A stretch of DNA of 64,000 nucleotides from CALUTH01 sp964452495 (GTDB taxonomy: Bacteria; Cyanobacteriota; Vampirovibrionia; Gastranaerophilales; Gastranaerophilaceae). The position numbers and the translations under genes were made by a program. The notes under the pieces were generated by a model. It did no database searches, was not told the DNA's origin, and worked only from the letters and a program-made list of their open reading frames with translations. The stretch lies in NCBI GenBank assembly GCA_964452495.1, contig CAYVMC010000002.1:62001-126000 (forward strand), read 5' to 3'. How positions within the stretch are numbered: the first letter of the stretch is position 1; each line of letters begins with the position of its first letter. Positions 1 to 8,812 of this stretch are shown piece by piece.

Positions 1-1
1 A

Positions 2-1726
2 GCATATTTAATTTCCGGCTTTGATGTCTTATACAAAGCATTCCTGCATATAAAAAAAGGCAAAGTTTTTGATGAAAACTTACTGATGGGAATTGCAACA
101 TTAGGGGCTTTTGCAATAAAAGAATACCCTGAAGCCGTTATGGTAATGGTTCTATACCAAATTGGAGAATATTTTCAAGATTTAGCAGTAGAAAAATCAC
201 GTCGTTCAATAACAGAACTGATGGATATACGTCCGGATTATGCCAATATAGAGGAAGGCGAAAAACTTGTTAAAAAATCACCATCAGAAATCGCTGTAGA
301 CGATATTATTATTGTTGCCAGCGGTGAAAAAATTCCTTTAGACGGGATTGTAATTGAAGGTAAAGCAGTAGTTGATACTTCCGCTCTTACCGGAGAATCT
401 GTGCCAAGAGAATTAAATATCGGGGACGAAGCCATAAGCGGCTGTATTAATACTAACGGATATTTAAAAATAAAAGTAACGAAAGAATTTGGTGAATCAA
501 CCGTTTCCAAAATTCTTGAACTTGTTGAGCATGCAAGCTCAAAAAAAGCAAAGACAGAAAATTTCATAACCAGATTTGCCGGTTACTATACTCCTGTTGT
601 TGTTTTAAGTGCAATACTACTCGCTGTTATTCCTCCTATAGTAACAGGGGATGCTTTTAACATCTGGATTTTCAGAGCATTAACATTTCTTGTTATATCA
701 TGTCCTTGCGCCCTTGTTATCTCTGTGCCTTTAGGCTTCTTTGCAGGACTGGGCGGTGCATCAAGAAAAGGTATTTTAATAAAAGGCAGCAGTTACCTTG
801 AGTTGTTATCCAGACCGGATACTGTTATCTTTGATAAAACCGGAACTCTTACCAAAGGGTGTTTTGAAGTGGTAAATGTTATCCCTGCAAACGGTTACAA
901 CAAAGATCAGGTAATTGAATATGCTGCGTACGCAGAAAATTATTCAAACCACCCTATTGCACTCTCCTTAAAAAAGGCATACGGAAAAGTAATTGATGCT
1001 GCTCGTATCTCAGAAACGGAAGAAACAGCAGGCAAAGGGGTAAAAGTTATAATTAACAATGAAACAATAATTGCCGGAAATGCCGCTTTAATGGAAAAAT
1101 ACGGGATTAATTATATACCGCCGGAAGAAAACGGAACAATAGTTTATGTTGCCCAAAACGGTGTTTATACGGGCTGTGCAGTTATTGCCGATGAGCTTAA
1201 GGAAGATTCGGTACAAGCAGTATCGGAACTCAAAAAATCCAATATTAAGACAATAATCCTAACCGGCGACTCTGAGAGTGCAGCCGCAGGAGTTGCGGAA
1301 AAACTCAAGGTTAATAAAGTTTTTGCCAGACTTCTTCCAGCAGAAAAAGTAGAAAAAACTGAAGAAATTATTGAACGCAAGCAACCTGATAAATCAGTAA
1401 TCTTTGTTGGCGACGGCATCAATGATACTCCTGTTTTAACAAGGGCTGATATTGGTATTGCAATGGGGGCTTTTGGCTCTGATGCAGCAATTGAAGCGGC
1501 GGATATCGTAATTATGGATGATAAACCATCAAAAGTGCCAGCAGCAATAAAACTTGCCAAAAGAACAATGATTATAGTGAAACAAAACATAGTATTTGCA
1601 ATAGGTATAAAGGTTTTGTTTTTAATTCTCGGTGCGTTCGGTATCATGACTATGTGGGGTGCTGTTTTTGCTGATGCAGGCGTAGCAGTTCTTGCAGTTC
1701 TTAATTCATTACGAGCGCTTAAATAA
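2..1726 (+). CDS. Cd/Zn/Pb-type heavy-metal P1B ATPase (5' end outside window)
   Basis: The product is an inner-membrane pump that uses ATP to export soft divalent metals such as Cd, Zn or Pb. The reading frame is open from base 2, and the 28 residues before the first ATG (86) match the family, so the gene is cut by the window edge rather than starting there. The metal-binding CPC motif of the transmembrane helix is at 701-709. The phosphorylation motif DKTGT starts near 833, followed by an HP motif (NHPIA) in the nucleotide domain and GDGINDTP near 1409. A membrane pair ends the protein. Any N-terminal metal-binding domain would lie outside the window. Family assignment is firm. The exact metal is inferred from similarity to CadA/ZntA. 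Confidence 0.9.
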   Translation, partial: AYLISGFDVLYKAFLHIKKGKVFDENLLMGIATLGAFAIKEYPEAVMVMVLYQIGEYFQDLAVEKSRRSITELMDIRPDYANIEEGEKLVKKSPSEIAVDDIIIVASGEKIPLDGIVIEGKAVVDTSALTGESVPRELNIGDEAISGCINTNGYLKIKVTKEFGESTVSKILELVEHASSKKAKTENFITRFAGYYTPVVVLSAILLAVIPPIVTGDAFNIWIFRALTFLVISCPCALVISVPLGFFAGLGGASRKGILIKGSSYLELLSRPDTVIFDKTGTLTKGCFEVVNVIPANGYNKDQVIEYAAYAENYSNHPIALSLKKAYGKVIDAARISETEETAGKGVKVIINNETIIAGNAALMEKYGINYIPPEENGTIVYVAQNGVYTGCAVIADELKEDSVQAVSELKKSNIKTIILTGDSESAAAGVAEKLKVNKVFARLLPAEKVEKTEEIIERKQPDKSVIFVGDGINDTPVLTRADIGIAMGAFGSDAAIEAADIVIMDDKPSKVPAAIKLAKRTMIIVKQNIVFAIGIKVLFLILGAFGIMTMWGAVFADAGVAVLAVLNSLRALK

Positions 1727-1783
1727 CTGAAAAACCAGTAAAAATAAAATAGTACACACAAATTTTTACTTAAAAACAGGGAC

Positions 1784-1813
1784 TTGATTGATAGCCACTC
1801 TCAAATGTAAAAT
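1784..1813 (+). promoter_or_regulatory. Candidate promoter for flavoprotein-dxs-cupin operon
   Basis: TTGATT (1784-1789) and TAAAAT (1808-1813) are separated by 18 bases, and the AGAAGGAGG ribosome site of the next gene follows. The match is by eye and only moderate. Confidence 0.4.
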
Positions 1814-1836
1814 AATATTTACAGAAGGAGGCAACT

Positions 1837-2379
1837 ATGAGTAAAAATATTCTAGTAATTTCCGCAAGTCCCAGAAAAGGCGGAAATTCAGATATGCTTT
1901 GTGATGAATTTATAAGAGGTGCAAAAGATACAGGAAATCACGCAGAAAAGATTTTATTAAAAGATAAAAAAATAAATTACTGTACGGGATGCGGATTTTG
2001 TAATACTAACAATTACACAGCCTGTTCACAAAAAGATGATATGGCAGAAATACTTGATAAAATGATAGCTGCAGATGTAATAGTCCTTGCTACCCCTGTT
2101 TATTTTTATACAATGGACGGACAGATGAAAACATTTATTGACCGCTGCTGCTCTAGATATACACATATAACAAATAAAGATTTCTACTTTATTGCAACAG
2201 CTGCAGATGATAGAGAAATAGCACTAGAAAAAACTTTTGACGGACTTCGCGGATTCACGGACTGCCTTGATAACGTAAGAGAAGCGGGTGTAATCTATGG
2301 TGCTGGAGTATGGCAAAAAGGTGAAATTACTAATACAAAAACATTCAAAGAAGCTTACGAAAAAGGTAAAAACGTATAG
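1837..2379 (+). CDS. NAD(P)H-dependent FMN reductase-like flavodoxin-fold protein
   Basis: This 180-residue protein has the flavodoxin/NADPH-dependent FMN reductase fold. The N-terminus carries the phosphate-binding loop SASPRKGGNS, and the middle has ATPVYFYTMDGQMKTFIDR, typical of iron-sulfur-flavoprotein-like reductases. Cysteines at CTGCGFCN (about residue 50) sit where related iron-sulfur flavoproteins hold a cluster, so a redox cofactor there is possible. The start is supported by a strong AGAAGGAGG ribosome site. A DXS-type synthase follows ten bases later, so the two are probably co-transcribed. The natural substrate is unknown. Family assignment is good; the iron-sulfur cluster is an inference. 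Confidence 0.75.
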   Translation: MSKNILVISASPRKGGNSDMLCDEFIRGAKDTGNHAEKILLKDKKINYCTGCGFCNTNNYTACSQKDDMAEILDKMIAADVIVLATPVYFYTMDGQMKTFIDRCCSRYTHITNKDFYFIATAADDREIALEKTFDGLRGFTDCLDNVREAGVIYGAGVWQKGEITNTKTFKEAYEKGKNV

Positions 2380-2389
2380 GAGAAAAGAA

Positions 2390-4156
2390 ATGATTTTAGA
2401 CAAGGTAAATACCCCCAATGATTTAAAAACTCTTTCAATAGACGAAATGAATACTCTCGCAGATGAAATGCGAAATTTTATAATTAACAAAGTCAATACC
2501 ACCGGAGGACATTTAGGCCCAAACCTCGGGATAATTGAACCGACAATAGCTATGCATTATGTGTTCAATTCACCAGTTGATAAAATAATTTTTGATGTAT
2601 CCCACCAGTGTTATCCGCACAAAATTCTTACAGAACGAAAAGAGGGCTTTACGGACTCATCTAAATACTATAAATATACCGGTTATACAGCTCCGGAAGA
2701 AAGTCCGCACGATTTATTCAAAGTAGGTCACACATCAACATCTATAAGCCTTGCTGTCGGAGTCGCAAAAGCAAGAGACCTTAAAGGTGAAACCGGAAAT
2801 GTCGTGGCATTAATAGGAGATGGCTCATTAAGCGGCGGTGAAGCTTACGAAGGTTTTAATAATGCGGCAGATTTAGGAACCAACATGATTATTATTGTTA
2901 ATGATAATGAAATGTCTATTGCAGAAAACCATGGCGGTTTATACAAAAATCTTAAACAACTCCGTGAAACAAACGGTACGTCAGAAAACAATTTCTTTAA
3001 GTCGCTGGGATTTGAATATTACTATGTAGAGGAAGGAAACAATATAAGTACACTCATTGAAACATTCAAACAAGTCAAAGACATAAATCATCCGGTGGTA
3101 GTACATATTCATACCATTAAAGGTCACGGACTTAAAGCGGCAGAAGAAAATAAAGAAATGTTTCACTGGATTACCCCTGGAACACTAAATGAGAACAAAT
3201 CCGCACCATCAGCCCCGATTGAAGATTATAATTCTGTCACAAAAGATTTTATTCTTCAAAAAGCCGCCCAAAATCCTACTGTTGTTGCAATCACAGCAGG
3301 CACTCCGGGGGTATTTGGATTTGACAAAGAGTTCAGGAATAAACTAGATAAACAATACACAGATGTCGGCATTGCAGAGGAACATGCTGTTGCGTACTCT
3401 TCAGCACTTGCTAAATCAGGTGCTAAACCTTTTCTAAATATAATGTCGTCATTCTTACAAAGAACTTATGACCAATTATCACAAGATTTGTGTTTAAACA
3501 ACTCTCCGGTCACAATGCTCGTATACTGGGGCGGAATTTCAGGAGCAGATGCGACACACCTTTGTCTATTTGATATTCCTTTAATATCAAATATTCCAAA
3601 TATGGTATATCTTGCACCAACGTGTAAAGAAGAATATCTTGCTATGCTTGAATACTCTTACAATCAAAATGAACATCCTATTGCAATCAGAGTTCCAGCA
3701 ATACCACTTGTATCTAAAGGTACTGCAGATAATACAGATTATTCAATATTAAATAAATATAAAATGGTTCACAGCGGGAAAGAAGTTGCAATAATTGCAC
3801 TTGGTAATTTCTTCTATCTTGGCGAACAAGTAAAAGAAGAACTTAACAAGAAGCTTCACATTGACGCAACACTTATTAACCCCAAATTTATTACAGGCTG
3901 TGATGAAGAGTTGTTAAATAATTTGAAGAATAACCACAAGCTTGTAATAACAATTGAAGACGGGCTTCTTGACGGCGGATTTGGAGAAAAGATTTCAAGA
4001 TTTTATGGTAATTCCGGACTACAAGTGCTGAATTTTGGTGCAAATAAAGAATTCACTGACAGAGTTTCGCTTAATGAACTTTATCAACGTTATCATTTAA
4101 CAAAAGAATTGATAGTAAACGATATTGAAAAATGTTTGGAGGTAACACATGTCTAA
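2390..4156 (+). CDS. dxs: 1-deoxy-D-xylulose-5-phosphate synthase-like TPP enzyme (short form)
   Basis: This thiamine-diphosphate enzyme would condense pyruvate and glyceraldehyde-3-phosphate to DXP, feeding isoprenoid, thiamine and pyridoxal synthesis. The start is taken at 2390, because AGGAGAAA lies just upstream and the reading frame before it overlaps the previous gene. The 588 residues show DVSHQCYPHK, GHTSTSIS, the TPP motif GDGSLSGG...NDNEMSIAEN, and a transketolase pyrimidine domain with GIAEEHAVA. It is shorter than the roughly 620-residue classical DXS and belongs to a short variant often seen in gut anaerobes. It lies between a flavin reductase and a secreted cupin, with which it overlaps by eight bases. 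A related transketolase-like activity cannot be excluded. Confidence 0.75.
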   Translation: MILDKVNTPNDLKTLSIDEMNTLADEMRNFIINKVNTTGGHLGPNLGIIEPTIAMHYVFNSPVDKIIFDVSHQCYPHKILTERKEGFTDSSKYYKYTGYTAPEESPHDLFKVGHTSTSISLAVGVAKARDLKGETGNVVALIGDGSLSGGEAYEGFNNAADLGTNMIIIVNDNEMSIAENHGGLYKNLKQLRETNGTSENNFFKSLGFEYYYVEEGNNISTLIETFKQVKDINHPVVVHIHTIKGHGLKAAEENKEMFHWITPGTLNENKSAPSAPIEDYNSVTKDFILQKAAQNPTVVAITAGTPGVFGFDKEFRNKLDKQYTDVGIAEEHAVAYSSALAKSGAKPFLNIMSSFLQRTYDQLSQDLCLNNSPVTMLVYWGGISGADATHLCLFDIPLISNIPNMVYLAPTCKEEYLAMLEYSYNQNEHPIAIRVPAIPLVSKGTADNTDYSILNKYKMVHSGKEVAIIALGNFFYLGEQVKEELNKKLHIDATLINPKFITGCDEELLNNLKNNHKLVITIEDGLLDGGFGEKISRFYGNSGLQVLNFGANKEFTDRVSLNELYQRYHLTKELIVNDIEKCLEVTHV

Positions 4157-4610
4157 AAAACTGGCAGTATTAGCACTGACCGCACTTTTTTCTGTAATAG
4201 GAGGCTCTGTTATGGCTGAAGAATTTCAACAACCCTTTGCACAGGGTGACATAAATCCTTATAACAAGTACTTTACAGGTACTACCTACTTAAATATGTT
4301 AAGTACGAATGATGAAACCTGGCATGCACCCATAGGTAATGTGACATTTGAACCTAAGGCTAGAACAAACTGGCATAAACATTCCGGCGGACAAATACTA
4401 CTTGTAACAGCCGGTGAAGGCAGATATCAAGAAAAGGGTAAAGAAATACAGGTTATTAAAAAAGGTGATATTGTAAAAATTCCGCCAAATGTGGAACACT
4501 GGCACGGTGCAGGTCCCGATGGAATGTTTGCCCATATTTCCCTTGAAACAAATGCCACAAATAATCAAACAACATGGCTTGAACCGGTTACAGACAGAGA
4601 ATATAGATAA
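4149..4610 (+). CDS. Secreted cupin-domain protein
   Basis: This 153-residue protein begins with a clear signal peptide (hydrophobic core LAVLALTALFSVIGGSV, then a cleavage site near AEE), so it acts outside the cytoplasm. The rest is a single cupin barrel: WHKHSGGQ holds two metal-ligand histidines and the second motif ends with PPNVEHWHG. The layout resembles small cupins related to carboxymuconolactone decarboxylase partners. The start overlaps the end of the upstream synthase gene and has a GGAGG site, indicating translational coupling. The reaction is unknown. Confidence 0.75.
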   Translation: MSKKLAVLALTALFSVIGGSVMAEEFQQPFAQGDINPYNKYFTGTTYLNMLSTNDETWHAPIGNVTFEPKARTNWHKHSGGQILLVTAGEGRYQEKGKEIQVIKKGDIVKIPPNVEHWHGAGPDGMFAHISLETNATNNQTTWLEPVTDREYR

Positions 4611-4617
4611 AAACTTT

Positions 4618-4650
4618 GAGACAGTGAACACAATCACTGTCTCCTTTTTA
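4618..4650 (+). terminator. Rho-independent terminator after cupin gene
   Basis: A perfect 10-bp stem (GAGACAGTGA / TCACTGTCTC) with a six-base loop is followed by C and six Ts, directly after the cupin stop codon. Confidence 0.9.
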
Positions 4651-4685
4651 ATTGAATAACAAATTTTTAAATAGAAAAACCAAAA

Positions 4686-4758
4686 AGCCGATAAAGGGAC
4701 TCGAACCCTTGACCTACTCATTACGAATGAGTTGCTCTACCAACTGAGCTACATCGGC
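4686..4758 (-). tRNA. tRNA-Thr (anticodon CGT)
   Basis: Read on the minus strand, the acceptor GCCGATG pairs with TATCGGC. The D-arm has AGCTCAGTTGGTAGAGC, the anticodon arm is ACTCA-TTCGTAA-TGAGT (anticodon CGT, reading ACG), and the T-arm contains GGTTCGAGTCC. The discriminator base is T and no CCA is encoded. The tRNA faces the convergent cupin terminator. Confidence 0.97.
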
Positions 4759-4868
4759 TTGTTTTAAAATTATACTTTAATCATACCATAAATAAAAAAC
4801 AAGTATATAAATGTTCAATTATTCACTTTTTTTGTGATAGTATTAAGTACATTAATAGGAGTGAGTAC

Positions 4869-5885
4869 TTGAAAAATACAAAAAATTCCGATTCTTTCTT
4901 ATCTCTTAAGCAAATATTTTATAATTTGTTCAACAAAGATATAAAACAGCCGTCTGATAAAAGTACAGGTTTTTATATTGTATTTAATACTGCCGGGCTT
5001 GGAGATGTTCTTCTGTGTAATGGCTTGTGCAGAAATATAAAATTACTTTACCCTGCTTCTAAGGTTATTTTTGTAGCAGACAAAGTGTGTAAAGATGCGG
5101 CTCTTTATCAGGATAGTGTTGATGATGTACTTGTTTATGATAAAAATGGAAAGCATAAGGGGATAACAGGTCTGATTAAATTCTTAAAAGATTATCAGCT
5201 CCCCAAACCTGATTGTACTTTTTTGACATACAAAAATGAACGGAATTATCTGATATCAAAGCTTCTGGGAGCCAGCAGAATTATTTGCTCCGATAAAAAG
5301 AAAAATTACAATATACAACTGCAACATATTAATCTGTTAACTAAGCTAACCGGTCGGGAAATTAAAAATTTACCAATAAAATATAATGTTCCTTCCGATA
5401 TATTACCTGCAGAATTAAAAGAATTGCTCCCGAATGATTATATAGTACTATGTCCCGTAAGTAAAAATCCGACGAAAGATCTTACCATTGAATTTGCCGG
5501 TAATCTAATTGACAAATTACGTACAAACCACAATATTGTCATTGCCGGACACGGAAATACGTGTGCAGAATTTGGAAAACAGCTTAAAAATTCAGGATAT
5601 AATTTTATTAATCTTATAAATAAAACAACTATACCTGAACTTGCAGCTGTTTTAAAAAACGCAAAATGTATGATAAGTGTTGATACAGGACCAGCACATT
5701 TGAGTTATGCATGCGGTACACCTACAATAATATTATTCAGAGAAAGCGGGACTTCAAAAATTTGGGCTCCGGATAAAAATATTTATCCGCATACCTATGT
5801 TTTTGAAAAAAATGTTACAACAGAGCAAATTTATAATACATTTTTACAAATAAAAAAGAATTTTAAAGATGCTGCAACAAAATAA
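4869..5885 (+). CDS. Glycosyltransferase family 9 (heptosyltransferase-like)
   Basis: This cytoplasmic or membrane-associated GT9 enzyme likely adds a sugar to LPS core or another envelope glycan, using a nucleotide-activated donor. The N-terminal Rossmann domain has NTAGLGDVLLCNGLCRNIK. The C-terminal donor domain has the hallmark SVDTGPAHLSYACGTPTI. The start is a TTG at 4869, chosen because AGGAGTG lies eight bases upstream and a GTG nearby runs into a stop. The 338 residues match the family. Downstream is a decayed glycosyltransferase, so this may be what remains of a surface-glycan cluster next to tRNA-Thr. Confidence 0.85.
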   Translation: MKNTKNSDSFLSLKQIFYNLFNKDIKQPSDKSTGFYIVFNTAGLGDVLLCNGLCRNIKLLYPASKVIFVADKVCKDAALYQDSVDDVLVYDKNGKHKGITGLIKFLKDYQLPKPDCTFLTYKNERNYLISKLLGASRIICSDKKKNYNIQLQHINLLTKLTGREIKNLPIKYNVPSDILPAELKELLPNDYIVLCPVSKNPTKDLTIEFAGNLIDKLRTNHNIVIAGHGNTCAEFGKQLKNSGYNFINLINKTTIPELAAVLKNAKCMISVDTGPAHLSYACGTPTIILFRESGTSKIWAPDKNIYPHTYVFEKNVTTEQIYNTFLQIKKNFKDAATK

Positions 5886-5954
5886 AATATTTTTTATTAA
5901 AGATATTGACTCTCATTATGTAATCTATTTTCTTGGTATAAGAATATTGTTTAA

Positions 5955-6300
5955 TTTAAACCAACATTTCTTAACCAAGAAATAGGAGCCTTTGGTGTAA
6001 TGTATCCTCCCGGAGTCCTGCATAAAGATATATATGACGTTGATAAAATAAAACGTTTATTACCAACACACGATGATGTATATTTCTGGGCTATGACAGG
6101 ACTTAACAATACAAAAATCCAGCTGGCTTCAGGACACAGTGCAGATATACATTTTATTGAGGACTCACAGGAATGCGGATTGATTAATATAAATCGTGCT
6201 GGTGGAAACGGTATTTCTCTAGAGGATGCATATAATACTTATGATTAAAGAATATCCGGAAATTTTAGAACACATAAAACAGGAAGAACTTAATTCATAA
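5955..6300 (+). pseudogene. Remnant of a surface-glycan glycosyltransferase (C-terminal part, frameshifted)
   Basis: Only the C-terminal third of a glycosyltransferase can be read: GAFGVMYPPGVLHKDI, then HDDVYFWAMTGLNNTKI and FIEDSQECGLININ. These resemble the donor-side motifs of LPS/capsule glycosyltransferases (family form roughly PP..L..D..., ADD.WF.AM..LNG.K). The first frame ends at 6248, but a frame beginning at 6241 (IKEYPEILEHIKQEELNS, stop 6298-6300) continues the family's C-terminal helix, so a one-base frameshift separates them. An in-frame stop at 5952-5954 and lack of homologous sequence upstream show that the 5' two thirds are gone. An 82-residue frame starting at 6000 could still be translated but is unlikely to be functional. 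Confidence 0.65.
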
Positions 6301-6329
6301 TTAAGTTGCGTATATTCTCCTATTCTGTA

Positions 6330-6358
6330 TTGACAAACAAAAAAGTCTATGTCATTAT
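6330..6358 (+). promoter_or_regulatory. Sigma-70-type promoter for the 6391 gene
   Basis: TTGACA (6330-6335) is followed 17 bases later by CATTAT (6353-6358). A small inverted repeat, AAAATGT (6359-6365) / ACATTTT (6378-6384), lies over the predicted transcription start and could be an operator. Confidence 0.55.
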
Positions 6359-6390
6359 AAAATGTAAGGTTAGTCTAACATTTTATAATA

Positions 6391-7416
6391 ATGAGAATTA
6401 GCGAAACATTAAAAATAGCAGGGAAATATATTGATCAGCCGCTTTTAATAAATAAAATACATAAAGCAGCACCATACGGGCTTTGTGGCTTAGGAGCAGG
6501 CTACGTCGGATATGATACTTATCATTCCCCTGAAGATAATAGAAAAACAAATTTTATAAAAAGCAGTATGATTATGGCAGGAACTATAGGCTCCGCACTT
6601 ATGGCTCCTAAAATAGCCACAAAAATTTTCCGTAACGGAGAAAAAAGACTTACTAAAATAGATATAATCAAGCAAAACACGACTTTAATTGATGAATGGC
6701 TAAAACACGGGAAATCAGAAAAAGCTGGAGAAAATAAACAAAAAGAAATTAAAATTTTACATAAAGCGAAATCAAAACTTTTGAACTATTCAGATATAAA
6801 ATATCTAAATAACAGGGGGAAAACCGACAAAAATGCAAAACAGCTTTTAAATAGTCTTATCCCTGAACCCGAAGCACCAACAGCAAAAGACATCTTCTCG
6901 GAAGTTGGCTGGCTGTCTGTACTAGGATTTATTCCAGTGGTCGGCGGAGTAGCAAGCGGATGTGCCGCAGATGCATTAACAGAAAAACATTGGAAAAATA
7001 ATGTTCCAAATAAAGTAAAAGAAGGAGCATACCAGTTTCTTGCAAATATATTTTTATGTAATATCGGAGCCTGTGCCGCACTAAAAGCTTTGGAAAGTAT
7101 GCGTATACAATCTAAATCTGCCAGAGTAGCAGGAATGACAGGAGGAATAATAGGAACCGGTGTAATAGGCGGAAATGCTATTGCAAATTATCTGGGGAAA
7201 AAGTTAATTGATCCATGCTTTAAAAATACAACAACATCGCCACCACAAAGCGGCAGACACCCTGAAGCACTTGATATAGGTTTGCATACCGATGACGTTG
7301 CAACTATATCCGTTATGTCAGGACTAAAATGGATTGAACCTGTTTTACCTCTTTTTTATACAATCTCCGGCTATAGAGCCGGAATAGGCTACCGCAACGA
7401 AGGGGAGCCGCAGTAA
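6391..7416 (+). CDS. Membrane protein of unknown function with glycine-rich helices
   Basis: I do not recognise this 341-residue protein. It has several small-residue-rich hydrophobic segments, including around residues 28-45, 60-75, 175-195 and 245-270 (GMTGGIIGTGVIGGNAI). They are separated by a lysine-rich, probably helical stretch at about 85-150. The last hydrophobic stretch is near 305-330. No enzymatic motif is visible. No good Shine-Dalgarno site precedes the ATG, although a promoter lies about 30 bases upstream. In style it resembles the larger unknown protein at 44809-46341 (glycine zippers and a charged middle), suggesting lineage-specific envelope proteins. Role unknown. Confidence 0.6.
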   Translation: MRISETLKIAGKYIDQPLLINKIHKAAPYGLCGLGAGYVGYDTYHSPEDNRKTNFIKSSMIMAGTIGSALMAPKIATKIFRNGEKRLTKIDIIKQNTTLIDEWLKHGKSEKAGENKQKEIKILHKAKSKLLNYSDIKYLNNRGKTDKNAKQLLNSLIPEPEAPTAKDIFSEVGWLSVLGFIPVVGGVASGCAADALTEKHWKNNVPNKVKEGAYQFLANIFLCNIGACAALKALESMRIQSKSARVAGMTGGIIGTGVIGGNAIANYLGKKLIDPCFKNTTTSPPQSGRHPEALDIGLHTDDVATISVMSGLKWIEPVLPLFYTISGYRAGIGYRNEGEPQ

Positions 7417-7441
7417 TTTTAGTAATAATGCTGCTAAAATT
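7415..7441. other. Weak hairpin between convergent genes
   Basis: AATTTTAG (7415-7422) and CTAAAATT (7434-7441) can pair just after the upstream stop codon. No T-run follows on either strand, so its role as a terminator is doubtful. Confidence 0.3.
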
Positions 7442-7585
7442 ATACTCTCTCTTAGCCAATCGAAAATTACAACAAACAAACCCAAATACAACTCTTGCAA
7501 ATATTTGCTATATATACATATTGGGATGAAGTATGTAGAACTGTATTGATACTATAATTCAAGTTTTATTGTTAAATTTTTCATT

Positions 7586-8812
7586 CTATTCATATCTCAA
7601 AGCATCAATCGGGTTAAGCAATGAAGCTTTGTACGCAGGATAATATCCAAAAGCAATACCGATAAATCCGGAAAAGCCCAGAGATAAAACTATAGAAAAC
7701 ATAGAAATAACTATTGTCATATTAGAAAAAACATCAACTATTTTGGCACCAATAATACCAACAAGAACACCTATTATTCCTCCCAAAATTGAAAGAATAA
7801 ACGATTCAATTAAAAATTGCAGCCTGATATCAGAAGCTTTTGCACCTATTGCCATACGAATACCAATTTCTTTTGTCCGCTCGGTTACGGAAACAAGCAT
7901 AATGTTCATAATGCCTATCCCCCCGACAATCAGTGAAACAGAAGCAATAGAAAATAACAGAACAGCAAAAGTCTGTGCAGAAGATTTTAAATGTTCCTGA
8001 AAATCCGCAGAATTTCTTATATCAAAATCATCCGTCTGATATTTTGTTATGCGGTGGCGCATTCTCAATATTTCAGCTATATCTTTTTCTGCTTGTTCCA
8101 TATCATCAGCAGTGTTTGTTTTCACCATTATCATTTTTACTGTACCGGGAAAATCCGTACCAAAAACCTTCTTCTGGGCTGTCGTAATAGGTATGAATAT
8201 TAAATCATCATTATCCATCGGACCGGACTGACCTTTCGTCTTTAAAACACCTACGACCTTAAACGGTATCCCTCCTATTCTTATGATTTTATTTATAGGA
8301 TTTACATCACCAAAGAGTTCAGCCGCAACCGTTGAACCAAGAATTGCCGATTTTGCACTGTTTTGAATATCTTCATTAATAAACTTTCTGCCGTAATCGA
8401 CATCATAACTTTTTATATACAAATATGCGGATGTAGTTCCATATACGGTTGTTGACCAGTTTTGATTACCATATGTAACCTGCTGCGTTTCACTTAATAC
8501 CGGTGCAACAGCACTTACACCTGTTGCATTTTTCATAATCGCTTCTGCATCTTTAATTGTGAGCGTAGGTTTTGAACCGGAACCCTGACTAACCCCTCCG
8601 GATTTTGCGGCAGAAGAAAGGATTGTAAACATGTTACTCCCCATAGATTCCATATCTTTTGTTATTTTTGTACTGGTGCCTGTCCCGACAGCAAGCATTA
8701 TAATAACGGCACTCACCCCGATAATTATACCCAAACTTGTAAGTCCAGAACGAAGCTTGTTCACCTTAAGCGATATTAATGCCATTTTTACAATCGATTT
8801 AAAATCTATCAT
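7586..8812 (-). CDS. macB: MacB-type ABC transporter permease
   Basis: This is the membrane subunit of a MacAB-TolC-type tripartite efflux or export pump. After an N-terminal transmembrane helix (near SGLTSLGIIIGVSAVIIMLA) comes a large periplasmic MacB core domain. Three C-terminal helices of the FtsX family follow, with the typical SVTERTKEIGIRMAIGAK between helices 2 and 3 and a final PAYKASLLNPIDALRYE. The start is set at the ATG at 8812, which has AAGAGG upstream and overlaps the ATPase stop by four bases. A GTG at 8821 is less likely. Unlike E. coli MacB, permease and ATPase are separate polypeptides. The substrate is not predictable. Confidence 0.88.
   Translation of the reverse strand: MIDFKSIVKMALISLKVNKLRSGLTSLGIIIGVSAVIIMLAVGTGTSTKITKDMESMGSNMFTILSSAAKSGGVSQGSGSKPTLTIKDAEAIMKNATGVSAVAPVLSETQQVTYGNQNWSTTVYGTTSAYLYIKSYDVDYGRKFINEDIQNSAKSAILGSTVAAELFGDVNPINKIIRIGGIPFKVVGVLKTKGQSGPMDNDDLIFIPITTAQKKVFGTDFPGTVKMIMVKTNTADDMEQAEKDIAEILRMRHRITKYQTDDFDIRNSADFQEHLKSSAQTFAVLLFSIASVSLIVGGIGIMNIMLVSVTERTKEIGIRMAIGAKASDIRLQFLIESFILSILGGIIGVLVGIIGAKIVDVFSNMTIVISMFSIVLSLGFSGFIGIAFGYYPAYKASLLNPIDALRYE

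Noticed and set aside
4861..4871. GTG at 4861 as start of the GT9 gene
   Set aside because: That frame meets a TGA after three codons. The TTG at 4869 has the correct spacing to AGGAG.
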